Shown here one piece after another: positions 7,355 to 15,748 of a stretch of 64,000 bases of DNA. The stretch's first letter is position 1. Every line of letters begins with the position of its first letter. A program made the translations under genes and the position numbers. Below the pieces are notes generated by a model that worked only from the letters and a program-made list of their open reading frames with translations, was not told the origin of the DNA and made no database searches. This DNA is from Nostoc sp. UHCC 0926 (GTDB taxonomy: Bacteria > Cyanobacteriota > Cyanobacteriia > Cyanobacteriales > Nostocaceae), in contig NZ_CP117768.1 in assembly GCF_028623165.1 (NCBI RefSeq), forward strand, positions 1,178,001-1,242,000, given 5' to 3'.

Positions 7355-9586
7355 TCATTTCTCACTCAAAATTGTGTAAGCTTCATTAACTAAGTGCATT
7401 TTCTCTTGTGCTTGTTTTAGCAGTTGCGGCTGATTCACAAACAAATCGGGATGCCATTTCTTTACTAAAGTTCGATAAGCCTGCTTTACCTCAGCCTGAG
7501 AAGCATTAGCTTGCAATCCTAAAATGTCGTAGGCGCCAGTAATCTTATCTATTTGGGCTTGGTTGGGTGTTTTGTTGCTTTGAGTTGTATTTTGCTGTTT
7601 GCTAGTTTGAGAACCAGGCGATGTCTGACGACAAGCCTTAGGGCTACGCATCTCTGCTTTCATTCGCGCTATTTCCTCATTGAGTTCCCAATCACGAAAT
7701 TTCGCCTCCAACTCTTCTGGACGGGGAGAGGGAGAAGCTTTTGGCGGTAGTGGAGAAACAAATTTTACCCTTGTCCCAGTATTCTTAGCAGTATTTTCAT
7801 GTTGTTGCTTAATATCAGGATCTTTTTGTGAGAAAGTTTTAACTCTCTCTGGCTGTGGCGAATATTTTCTATTAATATTCGTGTATTTTGGTATTTCTTT
7901 ATAAGGTTGATGATTTGAGAGAATTTTGACTTTTTCTAACTCTAGTAGCAACTGATTAAAACCGTTTTGTAAGCGCTGCAAAGTTTCACGCTTATTAGTA
8001 ATATCTAATGGTTCTTGACTGAGTTCAAAACAAATTATTTTCTCAGCTTTTTGCTCATATTCAGTCAAAATAGATAACCCTTGAATGCTGAAGCGAGATA
8101 AATAATCTTCAATTGCAGTTATACAAAGTTTAGCAACTTCCTGATGATAAGATTCCTTTGCTAATTGTTCATCTTGTTTTTGGATATTTTTATTTAACAA
8201 ATAAGAAATACTCCCAACGACAGCAGCACCCACCGGGCCGCCTAACAACCAACCAATACCACCACCAACAGCGATGGAACCTGGTTCACTCAAATCATCA
8301 GTATTGCTTGACTTTGAGGGTAGTATTACTTGTGGTTCGCTAGGAAAGGGAATTAATAAATCTTGCGGTCGTTCTTCGTGGAAAAATTCGTAAGCTTGAT
8401 AAAGCCATTTTTCCGCAGCTAATTGCAACTGAGTTAGGTCTTTTTTAAGAGTATTTGTTTGCCAATATTTAAAGTTATTTTCTGCTAATGCAACTGCCGC
8501 TTCAGCTTGATATTTTGTAAGTAGCTTGGATAATGCTAGCCAATCTCGTAACTCTCCCACACTAATAGCAAAACCTTTATAAATTAAGTTGGCTGCTTTT
8601 TGTTTAATTTCAATTTTAGTATTTTGTTTATCATTAAAGGATTTTATTTCAATAGCAATATGGTCAATTTGAGCTTTTAATGAGAGTTGGATTTGAGAAG
8701 CGATCGCTTGCACTCTTGGCAAACGCACACTACCACGATTTGGTTGCAAAATCCCCACAATATTTTGCAAAGCTGTTTCAAAAGCTGCTAAACCGCTACT
8801 ATTGGCAGCAGCAACATCGCCTTTTAATCTGGCTCTTAAGGCAGGTAAAGCATCAACGCGATATAAATTACTAAAACCTGGAGGTAATTCGGCTCGAAAG
8901 CTTTCCGCAACAAACACCAGGCGATTTTGGACTTGTTTTTGCTCGTCGGGTTCGAGTAAGTTAATAAAATTAGCAACAAATATAACTGTTTTAATACCGC
9001 GATCTAATAGCCAATCTCGTAAATTTTCCCGCTCACCCAAAGTCATTAACTTCCGTGCATCTAATAATTGGATGACTAAATCTGCACTTAATAGTTGCTC
9101 TCGGACTAAATTATCTTGTTCTTCTCTATCATTTGTTCCTGGTAAATCGATGAATTCTACACCTGTTTCTAAGAAAGGATACGGACAAAAAATTTCTACA
9201 GATGCTACATCTTTTCGCATCTGCCTATTGCCATCAAGAATTGCAAATTCTTGTAAAACTTCTGTGCCACTGCGATAGATTTCTGTACCATCTACCAACA
9301 TGATACGAGTTTGCAGATCAGAGCCATACTTGACAGTAATCGCTGCGCCTGTGGTGGGAATTAAATCAATTGGTAAGGTGCGATTCCCTAGCATGGCATT
9401 CAGTAAGGTAGATTTGCCATGATTAAAGGGGCCAAATACCGCAATGCGAAAGCTAGGATTAACTAAATGATTGCAAATGGTACTTATATCTTGATGCAGT
9501 TGCGATTTGCGTTCTAAATTCAGTAATGCCGATGCAGATTTAAGAGAATCTGCTAAATCCTTATAATTTTCATACTGTTGTTGCAT
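7355..9586 (-). CDS. Dynamin-like GTPase with C-terminal J domain
   Basis: A 743-residue large GTPase. The GTPase domain is N-terminal: P-loop GPFNHGKST at residues 52-60, switch threonines in PTTGAA near 77-82, and the G3 motif DLPGTND at 147-153. Helical regions follow, with a hydrophobic glycine-rich segment (IAVGGGIGWLLGGPVGAAVVGSI, quoted in part) as probable membrane paddle. A proline-rich linker leads to a J domain at about 680-743 with the essential HPD at 712-714. Dynamins of this class remodel membranes; a J domain would recruit DnaK. The linker carries the peptide KACRQTSP, also found in an unrelated protein at 14.7-15.7 kb. It lies downstream of BDLP1, separated by a repeat-filled gap. 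Confidence 0.88.
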   Translation of the reverse strand: MQQQYENYKDLADSLKSASALLNLERKSQLHQDISTICNHLVNPSFRIAVFGPFNHGKSTLLNAMLGNRTLPIDLIPTTGAAITVKYGSDLQTRIMLVDGTEIYRSGTEVLQEFAILDGNRQMRKDVASVEIFCPYPFLETGVEFIDLPGTNDREEQDNLVREQLLSADLVIQLLDARKLMTLGERENLRDWLLDRGIKTVIFVANFINLLEPDEQKQVQNRLVFVAESFRAELPPGFSNLYRVDALPALRARLKGDVAAANSSGLAAFETALQNIVGILQPNRGSVRLPRVQAIASQIQLSLKAQIDHIAIEIKSFNDKQNTKIEIKQKAANLIYKGFAISVGELRDWLALSKLLTKYQAEAAVALAENNFKYWQTNTLKKDLTQLQLAAEKWLYQAYEFFHEERPQDLLIPFPSEPQVILPSKSSNTDDLSEPGSIAVGGGIGWLLGGPVGAAVVGSISYLLNKNIQKQDEQLAKESYHQEVAKLCITAIEDYLSRFSIQGLSILTEYEQKAEKIICFELSQEPLDITNKRETLQRLQNGFNQLLLELEKVKILSNHQPYKEIPKYTNINRKYSPQPERVKTFSQKDPDIKQQHENTAKNTGTRVKFVSPLPPKASPSPRPEELEAKFRDWELNEEIARMKAEMRSPKACRQTSPGSQTSKQQNTTQSNKTPNQAQIDKITGAYDILGLQANASQAEVKQAYRTLVKKWHPDLFVNQPQLLKQAQEKMHLVNEAYTILSEK

Positions 9587-9600
9587 AGTTCCTCGTTAGT

Positions 9601-10000
9601 TCCTCGTTCCCAGCTAGAAGCTGGGAATGCATATAGTTGAGGCTCCGCCTCACATTATTATGTTTATGCTATAGCAATCCTAAATGAGTCGTGAAAATCT
9701 CCGATTCCTCTCTCTGCGCTACGGGCAGTTTGCTCAAGTCGGGAAACCCGCCCATGCAACTGCCCTCCTCTGTGCCTCTGCGGTTAATTTATTTTTACAA
9801 ATGATTTAGGACTGCTATAGGCATAATTAAACATACAATAAAATTCTAGTTCGTAGTGAGCAAATCATCGCTTATAGCAAAGTTTATCAGGACTAAAACC
9901 CTTACTACAAACTTTAATTTATTTACGTTTAGCTATTTATGGTTATGGGAGGCAGAGCCCCCCAGTAGGCATTCCCACCTAGAAGCTGGGAACGAGAGGA
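9601..10000. repeat. Inverted-repeat element between the two dynamin genes
   Basis: Left arm 9601-9630 (TCCTCGTTCCCAGCTAGAAG onward) pairs with the reverse complement of 9969-10000, with a further partial match inward. The arms themselves contain small hairpins. The element fills almost all of the gap between the BDLP1 stop and the J-domain dynamin start and has a 146-bp MITE nested inside it. No gene was seen in this 424-base gap. It may weaken or separate co-transcription of the two dynamin genes. Confidence 0.65.
9672..9817. mobile_element. MITE A, copy 1 (146 bp)
   Basis: The ends TAGCAATCCTAAAT and ATTTAGGACTGCTA are inverted repeats with one mismatch, and TA flanks both sides (9670-9671 and 9818-9819). 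It is identical to the copy at 16954-17099 except for one base that I can see. There is no coding capacity, so it would need a transposase in trans; TA target duplication points to an IS630/Tc1-mariner type enzyme. Confidence 0.85.
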
Positions 10001-10010
10001 ATGAGATATA

Positions 10011-12092
10011 TTAGCTATAGTAAGCTAATAAGTTGCTATAAGCTGCCTCAATTTTTTGCAACTGAGCTATTACATTTTCCTGTAAATCTTTTAAACGTTT
10101 GAACTCACTCTCACGATTTATCTCGCGGTTTTCTTTCTGCTTGACTAGATTATCTAATTCAGATTTGCGAGATACAATATCATCATTAATCCGCTTACTC
10201 ACTTCTCTTTCGTAAGAATCAAAACACTCTTTCACGGCATTGTATACAACTTGAGATTGCTCATATGCCACTTGGGGTAAGTGTTTAATTAACTCTTTTT
10301 TAGCAGTTTTAACTAACTCTTTACGCGCTTGATCTGCTTGCAAAAATCCTACTCCCAAACCTAGCAGCGCAAACCCGATGGGGCCAAGAAAAATACCTGT
10401 CACTGCGGTAATTATCCCACCAACACCAATTACAGTGAAGTAGTTTAACAAGATATTTTTCCAATCAAATCCAGCCCCGGCTAGTGCGAAACCAGCAAGA
10501 TTTCCCTTAGACAGTGATAACAATCCCATTGCCCATTTTGCCCAGCCAGGAGAGTTATCATCTTCAGCAGTAGTAGTGGTATTTACCTTTACGTCTTGTC
10601 CGGTGAGCTTTTCTGTAATTTGATCTGTGACTTGACTGTAAGATGCGCCATATTGTGCAGCGCTGCGAGAAAGTTCTCTAAAAGCTGCATTGATATCTTT
10701 TTCAGCAGTTAATGTCCAAGCAGCAGATTTATCAGTGATATATTGCTCAAAGGCTTTTTGCAGTGCGGTGTTAAATGCTTCTCGTTTACCACTACTGAGA
10801 AAATCAAACAAATTTAATTCTGGCTGATAGCGTAAGAAATCGGTTTCAAAGGTATTACCTAAGTTTAAAACGTAGCTACGAAAAGATTCTGAAATTGTTC
10901 TTGCTTGAGTGTCTCTTGTATTGATAATTTCTTTTTGGAATTCATCTCGGATACCTGTGAGTTTGTTAAACTCAGGTTCTACTGAATCGATCCGTTTTTT
11001 CAATTCATTTACATCTTGGTCAAGTAATGGTATACGTCTAGCAACTGCTTCGCGGGTATGATTGCAGGCAAGTCTTGCTAAGGTTCTGACTTGACGGAGT
11101 TCTGCGATCGCCCGTTCTCTGGTAAGAAAAGTATTAAGCGAATCCATAAACTTCGGAAAGCCAGTCCCCTCTAAATCAGCTTGGGGATTTTTCAACCGTC
11201 GTCTAAGTGCTTGAATTGACGAAAGCTCAAATACGCGTTCGTCATAAATATTCTGACCTTCTACAGTACAATATTCTGCTAAATTCGCGTTAAATACTTG
11301 CCGCAACCTCTCCTCAGATCCTTTTAACTCCTCTACATCATCAGGATCAATCAATGATTCCCGCACCTGATCCCAAGCATTAACTAAGAAGAAAACCGTC
11401 AATCCTCGACCTTTGATATAATTTTCTAGGTAGCGACGCTCACCCAAAGTACAAGGTTGAGAAGCTCTCATTACAAATAGAATTGCATGGCAATTATTTA
11501 CATAACCCAAAGATAATTCGTTTCGCGCTTCTGTATCATTCAATCCTGGACTATCAACAATTTCAATTCCCTTTTCTAGTAGCGTTAAGGGATACTCAAC
11601 TACTGCATAATCAACATCTGGAAATGCTTGTTTTTTCTCCTGCTCTAGTTTTTTAGCCTCAGATGGATCAATGGTATATTTATATTTAAAGTTCTGAAAA
11701 TTTAGCTGTTGCGGACTTTTTCCATCATTAAAATGAATGGTGACTTTCTTTTCTGACCCATAGCGTAAAACTGTTAACACTGCGGTACAAGGGTTAACAT
11801 CGCTCGGTAGTAAATTCTCTCCAATTAAGGCGTTAAGAAAGGTGCTTTTTCCCCGTTTCATATCGCCCAAAACTAAAAGGCGAAATACACCTTGACGGAG
11901 GTTTTTACTAGCTACTGTAATATCTTCAATATCTCGCTCTAAACTGAGTTTTCCTGATGAAGAGTCTCCAGCCAACTCAGCTTTATTAATTGTTTCAGCC
12001 AGTTTACTCAAACACACAGAAATCTCAGAGCGCACTTGAGCAACACGCTCTAAATCTTGGATAAATCTGTCAGTTGCTACCTGCTCAATCAT
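10011..12092 (-). CDS. Bacterial dynamin-like protein BDLP1
   Basis: A 693-residue membrane-remodelling GTPase. The P-loop GDMKRGKST spans residues 76-84 with Lys82, the G3 motif is DSPGLND, and the G4-like NAWDQVRE follows. The helical trunk is rich in charged heptads. The paddle near residues 550-610 is hydrophobic (NYFTVIGVGGIITAVTGIF, then GPIGFALLGLGVGFLQ), which inserts into the bilayer. Length, P-loop position and sequence match my memory of Nostoc punctiforme BDLP1, whose crystal structure is known and which tubulates lipid when GTP-bound. A small membrane-protein gene lies 16 bases upstream on the same strand, which suggests an operon. The cellular role in cyanobacteria is unresolved. 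Confidence 0.97.
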   Translation of the reverse strand: MIEQVATDRFIQDLERVAQVRSEISVCLSKLAETINKAELAGDSSSGKLSLERDIEDITVASKNLRQGVFRLLVLGDMKRGKSTFLNALIGENLLPSDVNPCTAVLTVLRYGSEKKVTIHFNDGKSPQQLNFQNFKYKYTIDPSEAKKLEQEKKQAFPDVDYAVVEYPLTLLEKGIEIVDSPGLNDTEARNELSLGYVNNCHAILFVMRASQPCTLGERRYLENYIKGRGLTVFFLVNAWDQVRESLIDPDDVEELKGSEERLRQVFNANLAEYCTVEGQNIYDERVFELSSIQALRRRLKNPQADLEGTGFPKFMDSLNTFLTRERAIAELRQVRTLARLACNHTREAVARRIPLLDQDVNELKKRIDSVEPEFNKLTGIRDEFQKEIINTRDTQARTISESFRSYVLNLGNTFETDFLRYQPELNLFDFLSSGKREAFNTALQKAFEQYITDKSAAWTLTAEKDINAAFRELSRSAAQYGASYSQVTDQITEKLTGQDVKVNTTTTAEDDNSPGWAKWAMGLLSLSKGNLAGFALAGAGFDWKNILLNYFTVIGVGGIITAVTGIFLGPIGFALLGLGVGFLQADQARKELVKTAKKELIKHLPQVAYEQSQVVYNAVKECFDSYEREVSKRINDDIVSRKSELDNLVKQKENREINRESEFKRLKDLQENVIAQLQKIEAAYSNLLAYYS

Positions 12093-12108
12093 AATAGTTA
12101 CACCTTTA

Positions 12109-12429
12109 CTAAAGATTGGTTATTTTAGATTCAAAAAATAATTTGTAAGACATCCACCCCAGCGCTGCAACAACAATAAACCCAGCCACCAGTGAGGCTA
12201 TTTTCACTGCAACCAGCCCTACCACACCAAGAGCAAACAGCTTCCCACCGAAAATCACTTTTTTCATCCAAGGTTCCTGGGAATTTTCTGGCTGATGCTT
12301 CACAGTTTCATGCAAAGCTGCATCGGGAGCATACATTTTAGCTTCCATTTCCTGGAGCCGCAAATCAACTTCTCGTTGTATACGTTGCCGGTGTTCAAGT
12401 TCTTTTTGGCGATCGCTTTCAGATGTCAT
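12109..12429 (-). CDS. Small single-pass membrane protein upstream of BDLP1
   Basis: About 106 residues from MTSESDRQKELEHR; a further ATG lies 15 bases upstream. The N-terminal half is charged and predicted helical (KELEHRQRIQREVDLRLQEM). A hydrophobic stretch near residues 65-95 (LFALGVVGLVAVKIASLVAG, then FIVVAALGWM) makes one long or two short membrane helices. It ends 16 bases before BDLP1 and is probably translated from the same message, so a membrane adaptor or recruitment role for the dynamin is plausible but only inferred. No known family was recognised. Confidence 0.75.
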   Translation of the reverse strand: MTSESDRQKELEHRQRIQREVDLRLQEMEAKMYAPDAALHETVKHQPENSQEPWMKKVIFGGKLFALGVVGLVAVKIASLVAGFIVVAALGWMSYKLFFESKITNL

Positions 12430-12656
12430 CGGTGTCCACCCCATCTAAGACAATGAAATGATATCAGCATTTACTCATCAATTACGCTGTATACTAACTT
12501 ACCTAAATATTCCAAAACCCCAGTAAAATTACTATTTTAATTTTCATTGCCTGGTAAACTTAAGCTAGAGTTAGATCCCCCAAAATGCACTTGCTTTCCG
12601 CAAATTTGTGGCGAAAACGAATATTAGCGGATCACCAAAAGAATGACTTGCGACTG

Positions 12657-12712
12657 TCAGCGGTGAATTGGTATTACCTGGGTTTGTTTTGAATATGAGT
12701 AAAGTTTGGTAG
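12657..12712 (+). pseudogene. 3' remnant of a Uma2 (DUF820) gene
   Basis: Translates as SGELVLPGFVLNMSKVW followed by a stop, almost the same as the C-terminus of the Uma2 protein encoded at 5278-5862 (SGESVLPGFILNMSKVW). The match begins abruptly and nothing upstream continues the frame, so this is a relic of a second, deleted copy. Confidence 0.7.
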
Positions 12713-12782
12713 TGTCAAAATAATATTTGTGAATGTGAATAGCTATTACACACAGAGGCGATCGCTCCTCACCAAGCTTCGT

Positions 12783-12916
12783 TAGGACTTACGCACACTC
12801 TACGATTCTTCTCTTCGAGACGCTCCGCGAAGGCGTCCTTGGCGTCTTCTCTGCGAGACGCTGCGCGATGGCGGTTCGATAAATTAAACTTTTTGGCGAT
12901 TTTTGCGTAAGTCCTA
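12783..12916. mobile_element. MITE B, 134 bp with perfect 13-bp ends
   Basis: The ends TAGGACTTACGCA and TGCGTAAGTCCTA are perfect inverted repeats. The interior has GC-rich palindromic pieces (CGAGACGCTCCGCGAAGGCG and similar) and no open frame. It is a non-autonomous element or a long hairpin repeat. No clear target duplication was found. Confidence 0.65.
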
Positions 12917-13208
12917 TTCGTTCTAAATTTGAGTAAGATGCAGTAGCAATTTTGGACAAAAAACCGCTACACTGCTACGTACTTGCTTTGAAAATAGAAA
13001 TAGGCGATGCCTTCTCTGCATTCGCGTAGCGTGTTGCAGACAGAGGCTTCTCTAACGAGACGCTAGGCGTAGGTTGCTTGTATTGTAGGGATACGCCAAC
13101 AGTAACCCCGAAGGTGTATGCATCACAGGATTTTAGGTAAAGAAGCTGTAAATCATGCCACCGCTATAAGCCAAAATTTTTATATATACTCACACAGGTA
13201 CAGTCAAA

Positions 13209-14183
13209 ATGGATATTAAAAATGGCTTCGTCGGCGCTGTTGGCAATACACCTCTGATCCGCTTAAACAGCTTCAGCGAAGAAACAGGATGTGAAATCCT
13301 TGGTAAAGCAGAATTCCTCAATCCTGGCGGTTCCGTCAAAGACCGCGCCGCACTTTACATCATCGAAGATGCCGAAGAGAGAGGTTTACTCAAACCCGGT
13401 GGCACCGTTGTAGAAGGAACTGCTGGTAATACTGGCATTGGACTAGCACATATTTGCAACGCCAAAGGCTACAAATGCCTAATTATTATTCCCGATACTC
13501 AGTCACAAGAAAAAATAGACGCGCTGACAGCACTCGGAGCAGAAGTCCGTCCCATCCCCGCTGTACCCTACAAAGACCCGAACAACTACGTCAAGCTATC
13601 TGGCAGAGTCGCTGCTGAGTTAGAAAATGCCATTTGGGCGAATCAGTTTGATAACTTAGCCAACCGCCGCGCCCACTACGAAACCACAGGGCCGGAAATT
13701 TGGACGCAGACAGATGGTAAAATTGATGCATGGACGGCTGCAACTGGTACTGGTGGTACTTTTGCTGGTGTGGCATTGTACTTGAAAGAACAAAATCCGG
13801 TGATTAAATGCGTTGTTGCCGATCCGCTGGGTAGTGGACTTTATAGCTATATCAAAACCGGCGAAATTAACATAGAAGGAAATTCCATCACTGAAGGCAT
13901 TGGTAATGGTCGTGTTACAGCCAATATGGAAGGCGCACCTGCTGATGATGCTATCCAAATCGATGACAAAGAAGCTTTGCGGGTAGTTTACCAACTGCTG
14001 AGGAAAGATGGGCTGTTAATGGGCGGTTCAACAGGTATTAATGTTGGTGCAGCTGTTGCTCTAGCGAAGCAGTTGGGGCCAGGACATACCATTGTCACCA
14101 TCTTATGTGATAGTGGTTCCCGGTATCAGTCGCGGATATTCAACCCGGAATGGCTAGCCTCAAAAGGACTTTCAATAGATTAG
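13209..14183 (+). CDS. cysK: Cysteine synthase A (O-acetylserine sulfhydrylase)
   Basis: Makes L-cysteine from O-acetyl-L-serine and sulfide in the cytoplasm, using pyridoxal phosphate. The 324-residue protein has NPGGSVKDRAA with the PLP Lys44, the substrate loop GTAGNTGIG at about 70-78 (Ala where Ser is usual in TSGNTG), the phosphate-binding GTGGT, and GGSTGINVGAA near the C-terminus. The Ser-to-Ala change in the loop is seen in some family members, so the substrate may be slightly different, for example in a cystathionine beta-synthase-like enzyme. A 2Fe-2S protein gene follows about 110 bases downstream. Confidence 0.93.
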   Translation: MDIKNGFVGAVGNTPLIRLNSFSEETGCEILGKAEFLNPGGSVKDRAALYIIEDAEERGLLKPGGTVVEGTAGNTGIGLAHICNAKGYKCLIIIPDTQSQEKIDALTALGAEVRPIPAVPYKDPNNYVKLSGRVAAELENAIWANQFDNLANRRAHYETTGPEIWTQTDGKIDAWTAATGTGGTFAGVALYLKEQNPVIKCVVADPLGSGLYSYIKTGEINIEGNSITEGIGNGRVTANMEGAPADDAIQIDDKEALRVVYQLLRKDGLLMGGSTGINVGAAVALAKQLGPGHTIVTILCDSGSRYQSRIFNPEWLASKGLSID

Positions 14184-14294
14184 TATTGGGCATTAGTTAT
14201 TAATTATTCTCCTCTGCCCCTCTGCTCCCCTGCTTTTTTCCTACTCCCTTTCTCCTCCTCTGTGTCCTCTGCGTGTGGAGCGGTTCGTTAAAAA

Positions 14295-14633
14295 ATGTCA
14301 AATATAACTCAACCATCAAACTTCCCGATAATAAACCAACCCTCTTCTGCTAAATGTGTACAGGTTTGTCAAAATCGCACCTGCAAAAAGCAAGGTGCCC
14401 TGAAGGTTTTAGCAGCTTTTATGGCTTTGCCAATCCCTGGTGTAACGGTAACGGCTAGCAGCTGTTTGGGACAATGTGGCAATGGGCCGATGGTGCTGAT
14501 ATTACCCGATATGGTCTGGTATAGCGGAGTTAAACCTGATGAAGTATCTTTACTGATAGAAGATCATTTACTAGGTGGTCAAAGAGTCGAACAGATGCTC
14601 TATTATCGGTTTCATCCCCAGAAATCAAATTAA
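14295..14633 (+). CDS. 2Fe-2S thioredoxin-like ferredoxin domain protein
   Basis: A 112-residue protein with the cysteine spacing of thioredoxin-fold 2Fe-2S ferredoxins: Cys25 and Cys30 in CVQVCQNRTC and Cys57 and Cys61 in SSCLGQCGNGP. Cys21 is an extra candidate. Such small proteins carry electrons or sense redox state; the partner is not evident. It sits between cysK and a DUF5331 gene on the same strand, with only 48 bases to the latter, so the two may be co-transcribed. Confidence 0.88.
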   Translation: MSNITQPSNFPIINQPSSAKCVQVCQNRTCKKQGALKVLAAFMALPIPGVTVTASSCLGQCGNGPMVLILPDMVWYSGVKPDEVSLLIEDHLLGGQRVEQMLYYRFHPQKSN

Positions 14634-14681
14634 TTAACAATATCAAGGTCTGTAATCTTATTGACTGAAGTGAGGCATCCA

Positions 14682-15743
14682 ATGAATATCCAGCAGCTGC
14701 GTCAATCCTTAAAACAAAAGTGGCTGATTTACTACGAGCAAAATATTCCCTGGCTGGTCAAAATCCGAATTTGGGGGACTTACGATGGTCTGCGGCGTCC
14801 TTTGTCCGGTTTTATTTTGGCAACACTGTCTGTTTTGGAACCCCAGTTTGATGAAATACTTTCTTTTATGCTGGATCTGAATAACGATCCAGATAAAATA
14901 GTCGCCGCTTTAGGTCTTAACTTCAATCCTGATCAAGAGTTACTTTTAATAAAATCAGAACATTCTATGGCTACCAGCCAAGTTGAAGGCGAGTCGCCAC
15001 ATGAGAAGCATTCTGAGGATCAACATGTGTCATCGGTTGTAACTGCCAGCCAGATTGCGCCTCATTCTCCTGCCAAGACTCTAGACTTCAACTTGCCACG
15101 CGCCGATCAACTTGTGCCATCATTTACAGCTACCACTGAGGTAGTTCAGACAAGCAAACCTGAGTTGATAGCTGCATTTGCTACTAAAATTGCTCCTGAT
15201 ACTCCAGTAAAAACGCCATCCTCCAGTTTCCTAAGCGAATCTCAACCAGCGCGTAGCAGCAAAGCAGCTTGTCGTCAGACATCGCACTCTGGTCAGTTAT
15301 CTTCGGGAGGATCGCTGACAATGACCAGTCAGGTTAACAGCAAAGCCAAAACTATGCCATCTGTGGGATTAGCTAGCGAGGTTAAGAGCAACAACAAAAC
15401 AGTGCGTAGCAGCAAAGCAGCTTGTCGCCAGACATCACCCAAGGGGCGGCTCCCTGTAGGCGCATTGCTAGCAACTACCATTGAGATTTGTAGTAACCGC
15501 AAACCAATGCGTAGCAGCAAAGCAGCTTGTCGTCAGACATCGCCCAAGGGGCGGCTCCCTTCAGGAGCATCGCTAGCAATTACTACCGAGGTTAAGAGCA
15601 ACGGCAAACATCCGAATATCCAACCACAACACGTTAAAAGCAAAGTTAATTTAATACCAACCAGTAATGCCCGTAGTCTAGCTTCTTGGGTAGATGAATT
15701 CTGTTACGGCGCTCGCGATAAAGAGAAAGATATTTTGATTTGA
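14682..15743 (+). CDS. DUF5331-type protein with repeated peptide inserts
   Basis: About 353 residues. The first 90 or so (MNIQQLRQSLKQKWLIYYEQ and the YDGLRRPLSGFILATLS segment) form a compact domain of the cyanobacterial DUF5331 type. The rest is low-complexity and Ser/Thr/Lys-rich, and contains three copies of a peptide like RSSKAACRQTSPKGRLP at 15251, 15404 and 15509. These copies come from a repeated DNA sequence also found elsewhere, so the C-terminal region seems to have grown by insertion of a dispersed repeat. The ATG at 14682 is preferred over an upstream TTG. The function is unknown. Confidence 0.8.
   Translation: MNIQQLRQSLKQKWLIYYEQNIPWLVKIRIWGTYDGLRRPLSGFILATLSVLEPQFDEILSFMLDLNNDPDKIVAALGLNFNPDQELLLIKSEHSMATSQVEGESPHEKHSEDQHVSSVVTASQIAPHSPAKTLDFNLPRADQLVPSFTATTEVVQTSKPELIAAFATKIAPDTPVKTPSSSFLSESQPARSSKAACRQTSHSGQLSSGGSLTMTSQVNSKAKTMPSVGLASEVKSNNKTVRSSKAACRQTSPKGRLPVGALLATTIEICSNRKPMRSSKAACRQTSPKGRLPSGASLAITTEVKSNGKHPNIQPQHVKSKVNLIPTSNARSLASWVDEFCYGARDKEKDILI
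15251..15318. repeat. Coding dispersed repeat, copy 1
   Basis: Begins GCGTAGCAGCAAAGCAGCTT and continues with the GTCGTCAGACATCGC core. It is read in frame as RSSKAACRQTSHSGQL. The 3' half is more diverged than in the other two copies. Confidence 0.8.
15404..15473. repeat. Coding dispersed repeat, copy 2
   Basis: Same sequence family as 15251 and 15509, read in frame as RSSKAACRQTSPKGRLPVGA. The third copy is nearly the same, which shows recent local duplication or repeated insertion. Confidence 0.8.
15509..15579. repeat. Coding dispersed repeat, copy 3
   Basis: Read in frame as RSSKAACRQTSPKGRLPSGA. Its core, AAGCAGCTTGTCGTCAGACA, also occurs in part at 53747-53764 outside any gene, and inverted at 7619-7637 inside the J-domain dynamin gene. 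Confidence 0.8.
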
Positions 15744-15748
15744 ATTGC

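Larger units (their letters stand above)
12445..13208. other. 764-base intergenic region filled with repeats
   Basis: No intact gene was seen between the dynamin locus and cysK. The region holds a fragment matching the 3' end of a Uma2 gene (12657-12712), a short terminal-inverted-repeat element (12783-12916) and dispersed GC-rich repeats around 13000-13075. The promoter of cysK should lie in the last 100 bases, where TATATATAC precedes the start by about 25 bases. Confidence 0.7.
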
